64,000 nucleotides of DNA from Myxococcales bacterium (GCA_016717005.1 JADJUF010000007.1:62001-126000); one strand, 5' to 3'; counted from the first letter of the stretch, positions 34,733-47,589 are shown. Translations and numbers: made by a program. The notes: generated by a model not told the origin, from the letters alone.

Positions 34733-36093
34733 TGCGCGGCCGCGCGCGCGCGGCGGCGCTGGCCGTGGCGCTGGGCCTCGTGCTCGCGGCCGGGCCCCCG
34801 GTCAGCGCCGACGAGCCGCCCACCGGCGGCGGCGCCGCGCTGGCCGACTACGATCCGTCGAGCAAGGCCTGGAACGGCATGGCGACGTTCGTCAAGCTCG
34901 CGGCCGGGCTGGGCTACGAGGTCATCCCGGTCGGCGCGCTCGAGTGGGGCGACCTCGACGAGCGCGACATCCTGGTGCTGGTGTACCCGCTGCAGCGGGT
35001 CGATCCGTCGAACCTCGCCGCGTTCATCCAGGCCGGCGGCCACGCGGTCGTCGCCGACGATTTCGGCGACGCGTCGGCGGCGCTGTCGCGCCTGGGCCTG
35101 CTGCGGGCCGAGGTCAACACCGCCGAGGCGCCGCGCTACTACCGCTCGCGCATGTACGCGCCGATCGCCACGCCGATCGCGACCGGCCACCCGCTCACGC
35201 GCGGCGTCGTCGAGGTCATCACCAACCACCCGGCGGTCCTGACCGAGGTCTCGGGCGCCACGCCGATCATCGGGTTCGGCGCCGGCGGCGCGGTGGTCGT
35301 GGCCGGCGAGCGCGGCACCGGCCGCTACGTGGTCGTGTCCGATCCCAGCATCCTGATCAACCGGATGCTGCAGTTCCCCGGCAACCTCAACCTCGCCGTC
35401 AACATGCTGCGCTGGCTCGATCGCGGCGGCCGCGCCCGCCGGGTGATCCTCTTGCGCGGCGACGTGCCGATGTACGGCGCGCCGCGGCCGTTCATCGACG
35501 ACGCCAGCCTGACCGGCGTCGGCCGCGACATGGCCAACATCAACCGCTGGCTCGAGGGCCGCAACGAGTGGCTGCTGACCCCGATCGCGATGCGCGTGAT
35601 CGGCGCGCTGGTCGCGCTCGCGCTCGCGGCCCTGGCGCTGGTGGCGATGCCGCCGTGGCGCCGGCGGGTCATCGACGGCGCGTGGCTGGGCCCGCCCCGG
35701 CGCGAGCGCCGCGATCTGGCGAGCCGGGTCGTGGCCGAGCACGACCGCGGCGCCAAGAACTTCTTGATCCCCGCCGTGGTGCTGCGCGACTCGATCAACG
35801 TCGCCCTGGCGCGCGCGGTCGATCACGTCGATCCGCTGTACCAGCTGCCCGAGCGCGAGCTGGTGGCGCGGGTCGCCGATCGGGTCGGCCGCGACGCCGC
35901 GGCCGCGGTCGCGCGCCTGGGCCCGCGCCTGCGGGCGCTGCCGACCCGGGTCCACGCCGCCGCGGCCTGGGCCCGCGGCCGGGTCAGCGAGCGCGAGCTC
36001 ACCGATCTCTACGACGCCACCGCCGACCTGTATCGTCACCTCGGCGAGGCCCCCCTCGAGCCCGCCGTCCCCGACCGCCCCACGGAAGCCTGA
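34732..36093 (+). CDS. DUF4350-type membrane protein
   Basis: A 453-residue protein with a signal peptide (ALAVALGLVLAAGPPVSADE), a large periplasmic Rossmann-like domain typical of DUF4350 (DYDPSSKAWNGMATFVKLAAGLGYEV, DILVLVYPL, GGHAVVADDFG, GRYVVVSDPSILINRML), a membrane helix near residues 283-305 (MRVIGALVALALAALALVAM) and a cytoplasmic helical tail. DUF4350 genes usually stand with MoxR and DUF58 genes, as here. The GTG start overlaps the Roadblock stop. The precise role is unknown; such clusters are thought to act in envelope or chaperone functions. Confidence 0.85.
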   Translation: MRGRARAAALAVALGLVLAAGPPVSADEPPTGGGAALADYDPSSKAWNGMATFVKLAAGLGYEVIPVGALEWGDLDERDILVLVYPLQRVDPSNLAAFIQAGGHAVVADDFGDASAALSRLGLLRAEVNTAEAPRYYRSRMYAPIATPIATGHPLTRGVVEVITNHPAVLTEVSGATPIIGFGAGGAVVVAGERGTGRYVVVSDPSILINRMLQFPGNLNLAVNMLRWLDRGGRARRVILLRGDVPMYGAPRPFIDDASLTGVGRDMANINRWLEGRNEWLLTPIAMRVIGALVALALAALALVAMPPWRRRVIDGAWLGPPRRERRDLASRVVAEHDRGAKNFLIPAVVLRDSINVALARAVDHVDPLYQLPERELVARVADRVGRDAAAAVARLGPRLRALPTRVHAAAAWARGRVSERELTDLYDATADLYRHLGEAPLEPAVPDRPTEA

Positions 36094-38738
<2,645 letters not shown>

Positions 38739-38778
38739 CGCTCTGACAAGGGCGCGGGTCTGCGGTAGCTTCCGCGGC

Positions 38779-38988
38779 GTGAGCACGATCGCGATCGTCG
38801 TGAACGGCACCGCCCGCACCATCGCGGCCGGCGCCACCATCGCCGCCCTGCTGGCCGAGCTGGGGCTGGCCGACCGCCGGGTCGCGGTCGAGCGCAACCG
38901 CGCGGTCGTGCCGCGGGCCCGCCACGCCGAGACCGCCCTGGCCGAGGGCGACCAGCTGGAGCTCGTGGCCTTCGTCGGGGGCGGCTGA
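38779..38988 (+). CDS. thiS: thiamine biosynthesis sulfur carrier ThiS
   Basis: A 69-residue ubiquitin-fold carrier ending in the required Gly-Gly (AFVGGG). VVNGTARTI and ELGLADRRVAVERNRAVVPR fit ThiS. The C-terminal glycine is adenylated and thiocarboxylated, then donates sulfur to ThiG. GTG start at 38779. The gene is separated from thiG by a pure hexanucleotide array. Confidence 0.93.
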   Translation: MSTIAIVVNGTARTIAAGATIAALLAELGLADRRVAVERNRAVVPRARHAETALAEGDQLELVAFVGGG

Positions 38989-38990
38989 CC

Positions 38991-39090
38991 CGACTCCGAC
39001 TCCGACTCCGACTCCGACTCCGACTCCGACTCCGACTCCGACTCCGACTCCGACTCCGACTCCGACTCCGACTCCGACTCCGACTCCGAC
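38991..39090. repeat. hexanucleotide tandem repeat (CGACTC)n between thiS and thiG
   Basis: About 16-17 perfect copies of a 6-bp unit fill almost the whole spacer between the thiS stop and thiG. Stops are in place on both sides, so it is non-coding. Length changes would alter the distance between the two coupled thiamine genes. Confidence 0.95.
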
Positions 39091-39108
39091 CCCGACCCCG
39101 AGGCAGCC

Positions 39109-39887
<779 letters not shown>

Positions 39888-39888
<1 letters not shown>

Positions 39889-40532
39889 TGGCCGCGGGCG
39901 ACGCCACCCGGCTGGTCGCGATCACCGACCTGGCGCTGTGCGACGGCGACGCGCTCGACGCCCGGATCGCGGCGATGGCGGCGGCGGTGCCGACCGGCGC
40001 GCTGGCCGTGCAGCTGCGCGCGAGGACCCTGGGCGGTCGGGCGCTGTGGCAGCGCGCGGCGCGGCTGCGGGCGGTGACCGCGGCGGCTGGCGCGACCTTG
40101 TGGATCAACGATCGCCTCGACGTCGCGCTGGCGGTCGGCGCCGACGGCGTGCACCTGCCCGAGGACGGCCTGCCCGCGGCGACGGCGCGGGCGCTGGCGC
40201 CGGGCCTGGCGATCGGCGCGTCGCGCCACGATCCCGGGACCGCGCTCGACGTCGATCGGATCCAGCTCGGGCCGATCTGGCCGACGCCGTCGAAGGCCGG
40301 GCTGGGCGCGCCGCTCGGCGCGCCGGCGCTGACCGCGCTGCGGGCGCGCTGGGCTGGCGCGGTGACCGCGGTCGGCGGGATCGATGGCGCGGACCGGGCC
40401 CACGCCGCGGCCGCGGCCGGCGCCGACGCGGTCGCCGCGATCCGCGCGCTGTGGCTGGCGACCGATCCCGGCGCGACCGCGCGGGCGCTGGTCGACGCGG
40501 TGATCGCCGGCGTCCGGTCGCGGACGGAATGA
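39888..40532 (+). CDS. thiE: thiamine phosphate synthase
   Basis: A 214-residue TIM-barrel protein of the ThiE/TenI family. LAVQLRARTLGGRALW, WINDRLDVALAVGADGVHLPEDGLP, IGASRHD, RIQLGPIWPTPSKAG and VTAVGGIDGADRAHAAAAAGADAVAAIRAL match ThiE order. It joins hydroxymethylpyrimidine diphosphate and thiazole phosphate. The GTG start overlaps the thiG stop. TenI-like paralogues exist, so some uncertainty remains. No thiC, thiD or TPP riboswitch is visible nearby. Confidence 0.85.
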
Positions 40533-40560
40533 TCGGGGTGGCGCGCGCGTTGGGGCCGCG

Positions 40561-41493
40561 ATGAGGCTCGCGCGCGTGCGCTGGAGTTCGATCGCGACCT
40601 GCGCGCTGGTCGCGTGCGGCCGCTCGGCCGCCCCGCCGGCGCCGACCACCGCGCAGGACGACGCCGCCGCGGCGCGCGCCGCCGCCCCGCCGCACACCCC
40701 CGCGGCCGAACCCGCGCCCACGCCGTGCGACGGCCAGGTCCGGATCCTGGCGCCGGGGGTCACCGGCGAGCGCCACCGCGTGGCCGCGGCCAGCGCGCTG
40801 CCGACGGTCGAGCCGTGCCTCGACGTCGTGCGCGTCGATCTCGCGCGCCACCGCGTCCACCTGATCATGGCGTCGCGCGACGGCGCGCCGCGGCCGGTCG
40901 CGCGCTGGGCCGACGAGGTCGGCGCGGTCGCGGCGATCAACGCCGGCATGTTCGGCGACGATCACCGCGGCCTCGGCGTGCTGCGCGACCGCGGCCACGT
41001 CGATCGGGATCGCGACAACCCGCGCTACGGCGGCTGGCTGGTGTTCGATCCGATCGCCGCGACCGATCCGCCGGTGCGCGTCGTCGGCCGCGCCTGCCCT
41101 GGCGTCGACGCCGACGCGGTGCGGGCCCGCTACCGCGGCGCGATCCAGAGCTACCGCCTGCTCGGCTGCGACGGCGCCGCGCTGGCCTGGGCCGACGACA
41201 AGCGCTACTCGGCGGCGGCGTTCGGCGTCGATGGCGCCGGCCGGCTGGTGCTCTTGCACACCCGCGCGCCGTTCCGCATGGGCGACCTGGCCGCCGCGCT
41301 CGCCGACCCGGCGCTGGCCCTGACCGGCGCGCTCTACGCCGAGGGCGGCCCCGAGGCGACGCTGGTCGCCGGCGCGGGACCGGCGCGGTGGGTGCGCCTC
41401 GGCAGCTTCGAGACCGGGTTCTGGGAGGACGACTCCAACCACACCGGGTGGGACGTGCCGAACGTGCTGACGGCGATCCCGATCGTGCCGTAG
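40561..41493 (+). CDS. phosphodiester glycosidase (NAGPA/DUF2233)-like lipoprotein
   Basis: A 310-residue protein with a good lipobox (ATCALVAC). After a Pro/Ala linker, a DUF2233 domain is seen: VRVDLARHRVHLIMASRDG, AINAGMFGDDHRGLGVL and LTGALYAEGGPEATLVAG, the usual N-AGMF and Y-EGGP pattern. Relatives cleave sugar phosphodiester bonds. The cell-surface or periplasmic substrate here is unknown. It lies 28 bp after thiE and ends before a long degenerate hexanucleotide tract. Confidence 0.8.
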   Translation: MRLARVRWSSIATCALVACGRSAAPPAPTTAQDDAAAARAAAPPHTPAAEPAPTPCDGQVRILAPGVTGERHRVAAASALPTVEPCLDVVRVDLARHRVHLIMASRDGAPRPVARWADEVGAVAAINAGMFGDDHRGLGVLRDRGHVDRDRDNPRYGGWLVFDPIAATDPPVRVVGRACPGVDADAVRARYRGAIQSYRLLGCDGAALAWADDKRYSAAAFGVDGAGRLVLLHTRAPFRMGDLAAALADPALALTGALYAEGGPEATLVAGAGPARWVRLGSFETGFWEDDSNHTGWDVPNVLTAIPIVP

Positions 41494-41584
41494 GTCCGGC
41501 GGCCGACGCCGGCCCCGATCCAGTTCCGATTTCCGACGCCGGTTGCGATTCCGATCCGGGTTTCGGGTCCGACGCCGGCCCCGA

Positions 41585-41862
41585 TCGCGACTCCGATCCC
41601 GATCCCGACTCCGATCCCGATCCGGATCCCGGCTCCGGTTCCGGTTCCGGCTCCGGCTCCGGTTCCGGCTCCGATCCCGGTTCCGGTTCCGGTTCCGGCT
41701 CCGGTTCCGATCCGGATCCCCCGGTTCCGGTTCCGGTTCCGGTTCCGGTTCCGATCCCGGTTCCGGCTCCGGCTCCGGTTCCGGCTCCGGTTCCGGTTCC
41801 GGCTCCGGTTCCGGTTCCGGTTCCGGTTCCGGTTCCGGCTCCGGCTCCGGCTCCGGCGCTGG
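41585..41862. repeat. degenerate hexanucleotide tract (CCGGTT/CCGGCT/CCGATC)n
   Basis: Almost 280 bp of 6-bp units of CCGGNT type lie between two convergent genes. The left part uses CCGATC-like units and the right part CCGGTT and CCGGCT. No gene is supported in 41494-41892. Confidence 0.9.
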
Positions 41863-41892
41863 TTCCGCCCCCGACGCCGCCCCCGGCGCCGG

Positions 41893-43242
41893 CTACTTCG
41901 TCTTGAGCGGCGTGGGCGGGCCGCCGACGTTGGTCCACCGCTCGAACAGGCCCATGAAGTGCGCGTTGCCGTCGCCGCTCCAGTTGGTCGGGCGCATGCG
42001 GTCGCGCGGCCCCGGGACCACCAGCGAGCCGACGTAGTCGCCCTTGGCGTAGACCCGATCGATCTGCGCGGCCATCCGGTCGATGTCGCTGGCGTCGACG
42101 CCGCCGGTCGCGGTCGCCTGGTAGAACTGCACGGTCACGCGCACCGGGAAGCGCGCGTCGCGCTCGATGGTCTTGCCGTCGAGCTCGGTGAACGGCCCGG
42201 TGGTCTCGCCGTGGCCGAGCACCGCGGTGTCGATGTCGCGCTCGCGCCGGCTGGCGCTCGACCGCGCGGCGCCGTCGCCGTCGCCGCCGCTGGCCGCCGA
42301 CGGCGCCGCCATCTCGGCGTAGCCCCCAGCCATCGCCAGGCCGCGCCGCGGCGGATCCTTCTGCTTGAGCGGCACCTGGATCAGCATCAGCAGGTTGGCG
42401 TCCTCGCCCAGCGTGTCGGCGCGCTCGCCGTTGGCGGTGGTGCCCTTGGCCTGCACGTCCTTGAGGCGCTCGGCCAGCAGCGGCGCCTTCTCGCCGTCCT
42501 CGTTGAAGTACAGGCGCTGGCCCCAGCTCCCGCCGGTCGTGGTGTCGCGGGCGTTGTCGACGATCGTCATGCTCGTGCCCTGGCGGGTCACGAGGATCGT
42601 CAGCACCGCCGGGTTGTCCTGGTACGACTGGTAGTTGAAGATCACCGGCCAGAAGTTGACCTTGCCGTTCTTGGGCACTGGCAGGAACGCGTGCTGCGCG
42701 CTCACGAGCGCGTGGCCGTCGCGCTTGGCCAGGAGCGAGCCGCCCTTGATCTTGCCGGCGTCGGCCTTCGACAGGTAGCGCCCGGGGTCGGCCAGCAGCT
42801 TGGTGAGCGAGATGGTCTTGAGCTTGCCGCCCTTGTGGTTGCCGACCGGCACGAAGATGCGATCCATGCGCACGTCGGCGGTCTTGTCGCTGAAGTTGCT
42901 GTTGCGGATGACCGGCATCAGGAAGGTCTGGCCCGGGGCGGCCTCGACCTCGATCGTGACGTCGCTGATGTTGGGGCCGACCGCGCTGCCCTCCCAGCGC
43001 CCGGTGTCCTCCCACATGACGTTGACCAGGTTGAGCTGCTTGGCCGCGACCATTTGGCTCAGGTGCTCGTCGCCGATCATGCTGGCGACGTTGCCGACCA
43101 CGGACACGAAGTCGTCGTTGGGCGCGGCGATCAGCGGTCCGCCGGGGCCGATCGGCTGGGCGGTGGCGGGGCCGGCGAAGGTGGCGGCGGCGGCGAGGGC
43201 GGCGGCGGTGAGGCGGTGGGCGAGGCGGCGAGAGAGGGTCAT
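41893..43242 (-). CDS. periplasmic protein of unknown function
   Basis: A 449-residue protein with a signal peptide (LTAAALAAAATFAGPATAQ). The body looks globular and beta-rich: APGQTFLMPVIRNSNFSDKTADVRMDRIFVPVG, VNFWPVIFNYQSYQDNPAVLTILVTRQG and FPVRVTVQFYQATATGG. The C-terminal region contains YAKGDYVGSLVVPGPRDRMRPTNW. No catalytic motif is recognised. It is divergent from the 43298 gene by 55 bp. Confidence 0.7.
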   Translation of the reverse strand: MTLSRRLAHRLTAAALAAAATFAGPATAQPIGPGGPLIAAPNDDFVSVVGNVASMIGDEHLSQMVAAKQLNLVNVMWEDTGRWEGSAVGPNISDVTIEVEAAPGQTFLMPVIRNSNFSDKTADVRMDRIFVPVGNHKGGKLKTISLTKLLADPGRYLSKADAGKIKGGSLLAKRDGHALVSAQHAFLPVPKNGKVNFWPVIFNYQSYQDNPAVLTILVTRQGTSMTIVDNARDTTTGGSWGQRLYFNEDGEKAPLLAERLKDVQAKGTTANGERADTLGEDANLLMLIQVPLKQKDPPRRGLAMAGGYAEMAAPSAASGGDGDGAARSSASRRERDIDTAVLGHGETTGPFTELDGKTIERDARFPVRVTVQFYQATATGGVDASDIDRMAAQIDRVYAKGDYVGSLVVPGPRDRMRPTNWSGDGNAHFMGLFERWTNVGGPPTPLKTK

Positions 43243-43297
43243 GGGGGATTGCACGCACCACGTCGCCGCCGGGTCTGGCCTGCGGTAAGAACGTCGG

Positions 43298-43834
43298 ATG
43301 CTCGATCTGTCCGGCTGGGAGCCGCTGACCGTGCCGGTCGCCGGCGACCTGCGCGACGCCAGCCGCGAGCAAGCGGCGGCCGCGTTCGCGGCCCTGCACG
43401 ACGCCCGCGCCCAGCGGATCGCGGCCTTGACCGCGCTGGCCGCGCGCCACGACGTCGCGCTGGCCGGCGACGACGCCGCCGAGCGCCTGGGCGCGTGGCT
43501 GGTGACCGCCGCGGCGGCGGCGGGCCCCGAGGCGATCGGCGGCGCGGTCTGGACCGGGCTCGCGGCCGACGTGACCCTGTGGCTGGGCGAGCGCGTGATC
43601 GCGGCCAGCGGCGGCGCGCTGCGCTGGGACCTGTACACCGCGCACAAGAAGGCCACGGGCTACCAGCGCGCGGTGCTGGTCGGGTTCGCCGGCGTCGACG
43701 ACCCGCGCTACTACGTCGACCTCGCGCACTTCGTCGCGAGCTGGCTCGAGCTGGCGCTGCGCCGACGCCCGGCCCGGCCCGACTTCCTGGCGGTGATCGC
43801 CCGCACCACGCTGGCCGACGCGGGGCCGCGATGA
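43298..43834 (+). CDS. conserved-type protein of unknown function, coupled to amidohydrolase
   Basis: A 178-residue soluble protein without signal or helix anchors. It is Ala-rich and helical in the first half; the second half has LYTAHKKATGYQRAVLVGFAGVDDPRYYVDLAHFVASWLE, which looks ordered and conserved. The stop overlaps the ATG of the N-formylglutamate amidohydrolase-like gene, so they likely act together. No family is recognised. Confidence 0.6.
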   Translation: MLDLSGWEPLTVPVAGDLRDASREQAAAAFAALHDARAQRIAALTALAARHDVALAGDDAAERLGAWLVTAAAAAGPEAIGGAVWTGLAADVTLWLGERVIAASGGALRWDLYTAHKKATGYQRAVLVGFAGVDDPRYYVDLAHFVASWLELALRRRPARPDFLAVIARTTLADAGPR

Positions 43835-44541
43835 TCGGCCTGGTGCTGTCGTGCGAGCACGCGTCGTGGACGCTGCCCCCCGGCGTCGACCTCGGCGTCG
43901 ACGACGACGCGCTGCGCGGCCAGGCCAGCTGGGATCCGGGCGCGTTCGCGATCGCCGCCGACCTCGGGCGCGGCCTGGGCCTGGCGGTCCACACCGGCGC
44001 GTTCTCGCGGATGTGGGTCGATCTCAACCGCGCGGCCGATCACGCCGACGCGGTCCCGCGGGTCAGCTACGGCCAGCCAGTGCCGGGCAACGCCGCGCTG
44101 ACCGACGCCGACCGCGCCGCGCGCCTGGCCACCTACCACGCGCCGTACTGGGCCGCGGTCGAGCGCGACGTGCGCGGGCGCCTGCGCTCGATCGGCGCGT
44201 GCCTGCACCTGTCGTCGCACAGCTTCGATCCCGCCCTCGATCCCGAGCGCCGGCGCTTCGACCTGGGCGTGCTCTACGATCCCGCCCACGCGTTCGAGGC
44301 CGCCCTGGCCGAGCGGATGCAGTTCGGCCTACGCGCGGCCGGGTTCGCGGTCCGCGCCAACCAGCCCTACGGCGGCACCGGCCCGGCGCTGTGCACGTCG
44401 CTGCGCGAGCGCCTGGTGCCGGCGCGCTACGCCGGCATCGAGCTCGAGACCTCGCACGCGCTGGTCGACACGCCCGACGGCTGCGCCCGGGTCGCGGCCG
44501 CGCTGCTGCCGCTGCTCGACGAGCTCCGGACGACCGGCTGA
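43831..44541 (+). CDS. N-formylglutamate amidohydrolase family protein
   Basis: A 236-residue protein. LVLSCEHASWTLP is the N-terminal metal-binding signature, WDPGAFAIAADLG and HTGAFSRMWVDLNRA follow, then ACLHLSSHSFDP and GIELETSHALVD. These are the conserved blocks of the HutG-type family, which hydrolyses N-formylglutamate at the end of histidine breakdown. No other histidine genes are nearby, so another N-acyl substrate is possible. It starts at ATG 43831 within the ATGA overlap of the upstream gene. Confidence 0.85.
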   Translation: MIGLVLSCEHASWTLPPGVDLGVDDDALRGQASWDPGAFAIAADLGRGLGLAVHTGAFSRMWVDLNRAADHADAVPRVSYGQPVPGNAALTDADRAARLATYHAPYWAAVERDVRGRLRSIGACLHLSSHSFDPALDPERRRFDLGVLYDPAHAFEAALAERMQFGLRAAGFAVRANQPYGGTGPALCTSLRERLVPARYAGIELETSHALVDTPDGCARVAAALLPLLDELRTTG

Positions 44542-44555
44542 GCGCGCGCTCGGCC

Positions 44556-44669
44556 TCAGCGCGCCGGGCCCCAGGTCCCCAGGAACACCTCGAGGAGGGC
44601 GCCCACGTCCTCGGGCGCCGCCTGGCACGCGCACGCGACCTGCGCCGGCGCGAACCGCGTGCGCAGGCA
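44556..44669 (-). pseudogene. possible gene-end remnant next to the inverted-repeat element
   Basis: The minus-strand frame reads LRTRFAPAQVACACQAAPEDVGALLEVFLGTWGPAR then TGA. This has ordinary protein character but no start of its own, and its 5' side runs into the inverted-repeat element at 44670. It may be the tail of a gene cut by that element. Evidence is slight. Confidence 0.25.
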
Positions 44670-44849
44670 AGGGCCCGCGCGTGAACAACTCGGTCGGTCT
44701 CGCGGCCGATCCATCCCGGCTGGCTGCGTTGCCGGCTCCGGTCCTCGGGTCACGTCCAACGAGGACGCTCCCCTCCGGTCCTCGCCGTCGCCTTGCCATC
44801 CGGGCGCCTCGTCCGCGATCCTCGATCGACTTGTTCACGCGCGGGCCCT
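44670..44849. mobile_element. 180-bp element with inverted-repeat ends
   Basis: AGGGCCCGCGCGTGAACAA (44670-44688) is repeated exactly in inverse at 44831-44849, and matching continues imperfectly to about 40 bp. There is no coding capacity. No target duplication is obvious. It lies between the acyl-CoA dehydrogenase stop and the gene-end remnant. It may be a MITE-like element or a large hairpin in the mRNA. Confidence 0.5.
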
Positions 44850-44903
44850 GAGCGCGCTGGTCACCCTCGAGGTCGGCCACCCCGCGCGGCCCCTCGGCCG
44901 GCG

Positions 44904-46718
44904 TCACCAGGCGTCGTCGGACAGCGCCATCAGGCCCAGCTCGCCGCGCTCGATGATCCCGCGCGAGGTGCTGATGCCGGGCAGGATCTCGAGCGCGAAG
45001 AACCGCGCCGCCGCGACCTTGCCGTCGTAGAACGGCCGCTCGCGCTCGGGCGCGGTGGCCCGGGCCGCCAGCGCCACCCGCGCGTTCACGGTCAGGCGCC
45101 AGCCGATGATCAGCTCGGCGAGCGCGAACAGGATCCGGTTGCCGTGCAGGCCGACGTGGTACGGCGACTGCCCGAGCTTGCCGAGCATGCCCATGAAGAT
45201 CGCGCCGACGTCGGCGGCGGCCTGCGTGAGCGCGGCGCCCTCGGTGGCCAGCTCGGCCGGCAGCCCGGCCACGTCGGCGGCGAGGTCGGCCATCACCGCC
45301 TGCAGCGCCGCGCCGCGATCGCGGCCGACCTTGCGGAAGAACAGGTCGAGCGCCTGGATGTGGGTCGTGCCCTCGTAGAGCGTGTCGATCTTCTGATCGC
45401 GGATGTACTGCTCGATCGGGTAGTCGCTGCAGTAGCCCGAGCCGCCGAAGCACTGCAGGCTGACGCCGAGCAGCTCGAAGACCTTCTCCGACGCGTAGCC
45501 CTTGCACAGCGGCAGCAGCAGATCGTTGCGGGCGTCGAGGGCCTTGGCGTCGGCCGTGCCGTAGCCGCCGGCCAGCATGACCCGATCCTGGACGTGCGCG
45601 GTGTAGAGGATCAGCGCGCGCAGGCCCTCGGCGAAGGACTTCTGCAGCATGAGCATCCGGCGCACGTCGGGGTGGCGGATGATCTCGACCCGGGGCGCGG
45701 TCTTGTCGGCGGCCCGCGCCAGATCGGCGCCCTGCTTGCGGATGCGGGTGTAGGCCAGGGCGTTGCCGTACGCGGTCGACAGCGCCGCCATCGACTTGGT
45801 CGCGACGCCCATGCGCGCGTACTCGATGACGTGGAACATCTGGGCGATGCCCTCGCGGACGTTGCCGACCAGGAGGCCGCGGCACGGCGTCGTCGCGCCC
45901 AGCGTCAGCTCGCACGTGGCCGAGCCCTTGATGCCCATCTTGTGCTCGACGTTGGTGACGACCGCGCCGTTGCGGGCGCCGAGCGAGCCGTCGGCCTCGA
46001 CCCAGAACTTGGGCACCAGGAACATGCCCAGGCCCTTGGTGCCGGGCGGCGCGCCCTCGGGCCGGGCCAGCACCAGGTGGAGGATGTTCTCGGGCTGATC
46101 GAAGTCGCCGTTGGTGATGAAGCGCTTGACGCCCTCGAGGTGGTACTCGTCGCCGCCGACGTGGACGGCCTTGGTCGTGCCGGCGCCGACGTCGGAGCCG
46201 GCGTCGGGCTCGGTCAGCACCATCGTGCCGCCCCACTGCCGGTCGAGGAGGTTGCGCAGGTAGCGCGCCTTCTGCGCCTCGGTGCCGAGCTCGTCGACGA
46301 CCTTGGCGTGGAAGTTCCCCAGCAGGTAGAAGGTCAGGGCCGGGTTGGCGCCCGACAGGAGCTCGAAGGCGGCCCAGGCCACCGACGGCGGCGCGCCGTA
46401 GCCGCCGAGGTGCTCGGGCAGCTCGAGCTTGTTCCAGCCGTCCTGGTAGTAGGCGCGCAGGGCCGCGGTGAAGCTGGCCGGCAGGGTCACGGCGCCGGCG
46501 CCGTCGAAGGTCAGGCCGACGGTGTCGCCCTCGACGAAGCAGCTCGCGAACTGGGTCTGGGCGAACTCGGCGAGGCCCTCGAGCGAGGCCCGGGCGCTGT
46601 CGGCGTCGAACGACGCGAACGGTCCGTGCCCGAGCACGTCTCGGTCGATGCCGAGGACCTCGAACAGGTTGAAGAAGACGTCCTTGAGGTTGGGGATGTA
46701 GTGGCTCGGCGCGGTCAT
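44904..46718 (-). CDS. acyl-CoA dehydrogenase (DmdC/FadE-like)
   Basis: A 604-residue flavoprotein. The FAD region reads GGTMVLTEPDAGSDVGAGTTKA, followed by EGVKRFITNGDFD, NGAVVTNVEHKMGIKGSATCELTLG and FHVIEYARMGVATKS. YEGTTHIQALDLFFRKVGRDRG carries the YEGTT motif with the catalytic Glu of this long-chain/DmdC-type subgroup. It oxidises an acyl-CoA to the enoyl-CoA. About 600 residues is normal for this subgroup. It starts at ATG 46718. The upstream lipoprotein stop is 22 bp away. Confidence 0.92.
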   Translation of the reverse strand: MTAPSHYIPNLKDVFFNLFEVLGIDRDVLGHGPFASFDADSARASLEGLAEFAQTQFASCFVEGDTVGLTFDGAGAVTLPASFTAALRAYYQDGWNKLELPEHLGGYGAPPSVAWAAFELLSGANPALTFYLLGNFHAKVVDELGTEAQKARYLRNLLDRQWGGTMVLTEPDAGSDVGAGTTKAVHVGGDEYHLEGVKRFITNGDFDQPENILHLVLARPEGAPPGTKGLGMFLVPKFWVEADGSLGARNGAVVTNVEHKMGIKGSATCELTLGATTPCRGLLVGNVREGIAQMFHVIEYARMGVATKSMAALSTAYGNALAYTRIRKQGADLARAADKTAPRVEIIRHPDVRRMLMLQKSFAEGLRALILYTAHVQDRVMLAGGYGTADAKALDARNDLLLPLCKGYASEKVFELLGVSLQCFGGSGYCSDYPIEQYIRDQKIDTLYEGTTHIQALDLFFRKVGRDRGAALQAVMADLAADVAGLPAELATEGAALTQAAADVGAIFMGMLGKLGQSPYHVGLHGNRILFALAELIIGWRLTVNARVALAARATAPERERPFYDGKVAAARFFALEILPGISTSRGIIERGELGLMALSDDAW

Positions 46719-46740
46719 CGCGTCGGCAGTCTACTCCGCG

Positions 46741-47553
46741 TCACGGCGTCGGGCAGCCGGGGATGAGCGGATCGAGCGCGAGCAGCTGCGGGGTCAGGGT
46801 GGTGGTGAGGCCGCCGGCCCGGACCGCGAACTGCGAGTTCCGGGTCCAGCACGGCGCGGCGCCGACGGCGCCGGTGATGATCATCGCGTGCTGGCCGGCC
46901 AGGACGTCGGTGGCGGTGACGTCCTGATCGGTCGCGATGCAGCCGTAGCTGGCGCCGGCGCAGTCGCTGACGTAGGTGCCGGCCGGCTGGCTGGCGCCGG
47001 CGGCGATCGCGAAGGTGGTCGGCACGCACGCGCCCGAGCCGTCGCGCAGCTCGAGGGTCGTGGCCGTGATGCCGGCGCCCTGCATCGCGACGTCGGTGCA
47101 GTTGCCGTTCGTGCCGGTCGAGATGCGGAACACCAGGGTCCCGGTCGGCTCGACGTCGAACGCGATCGGACCGATCGCCGTGACCTGGCCCGACTTGACC
47201 TCGACGTCGCGCATGATCTCGGGGCCATCGAGGAGCCCGCCGCCGGTGACCGACACCCGCACGTCGTAGAGGCCGATCTCCAGGGGGCGGGTCGTGCCGC
47301 TGCCGGTGGCGCAGCTCCAGCCGTCGACCTCGCCGAACGCGGCCCCGACCGGGATCAGCTCGGCCGTGACCCCGGTGGCGCCGACCGACCCGCAGGTCTG
47401 GGGCGCCCCGGCGTGGGCCAGCATCCAGGTGATCGAGATCTGGCCGGGCGCCGCGGCGTCGATGGGCAACCGCGCGTCCGGCAGGCCGACGTCGTCGCTA
47501 CAGCCGACGCTCGCCACCACGATCGCGACCACGAACACGAGACCAGCGCGCAT
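46741..47553 (-). CDS. lipoprotein of unknown function
   Basis: A 270-residue protein with a lipoprotein-type signal (LVFVVAIVVASVGCSDD). Two related beta-rich halves follow: ISITWMLAHAGAPQTCGSVGATGV with LYDVRVSV, and LVFRISTGTNGNCTDVAMQGAGITATTLEL with GTYVSDC. Eight or more cysteines suggest disulfides. It is of a type frequent in myxobacterial surface lipoproteins with no set function. Confidence 0.7.
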   Translation of the reverse strand: MRAGLVFVVAIVVASVGCSDDVGLPDARLPIDAAAPGQISITWMLAHAGAPQTCGSVGATGVTAELIPVGAAFGEVDGWSCATGSGTTRPLEIGLYDVRVSVTGGGLLDGPEIMRDVEVKSGQVTAIGPIAFDVEPTGTLVFRISTGTNGNCTDVAMQGAGITATTLELRDGSGACVPTTFAIAAGASQPAGTYVSDCAGASYGCIATDQDVTATDVLAGQHAMIITGAVGAAPCWTRNSQFAVRAGGLTTTLTPQLLALDPLIPGCPTP

Positions 47554-47589
47554 GCGCCGCAGGATACACCCGCGGCCGGCCCGTGCGCC

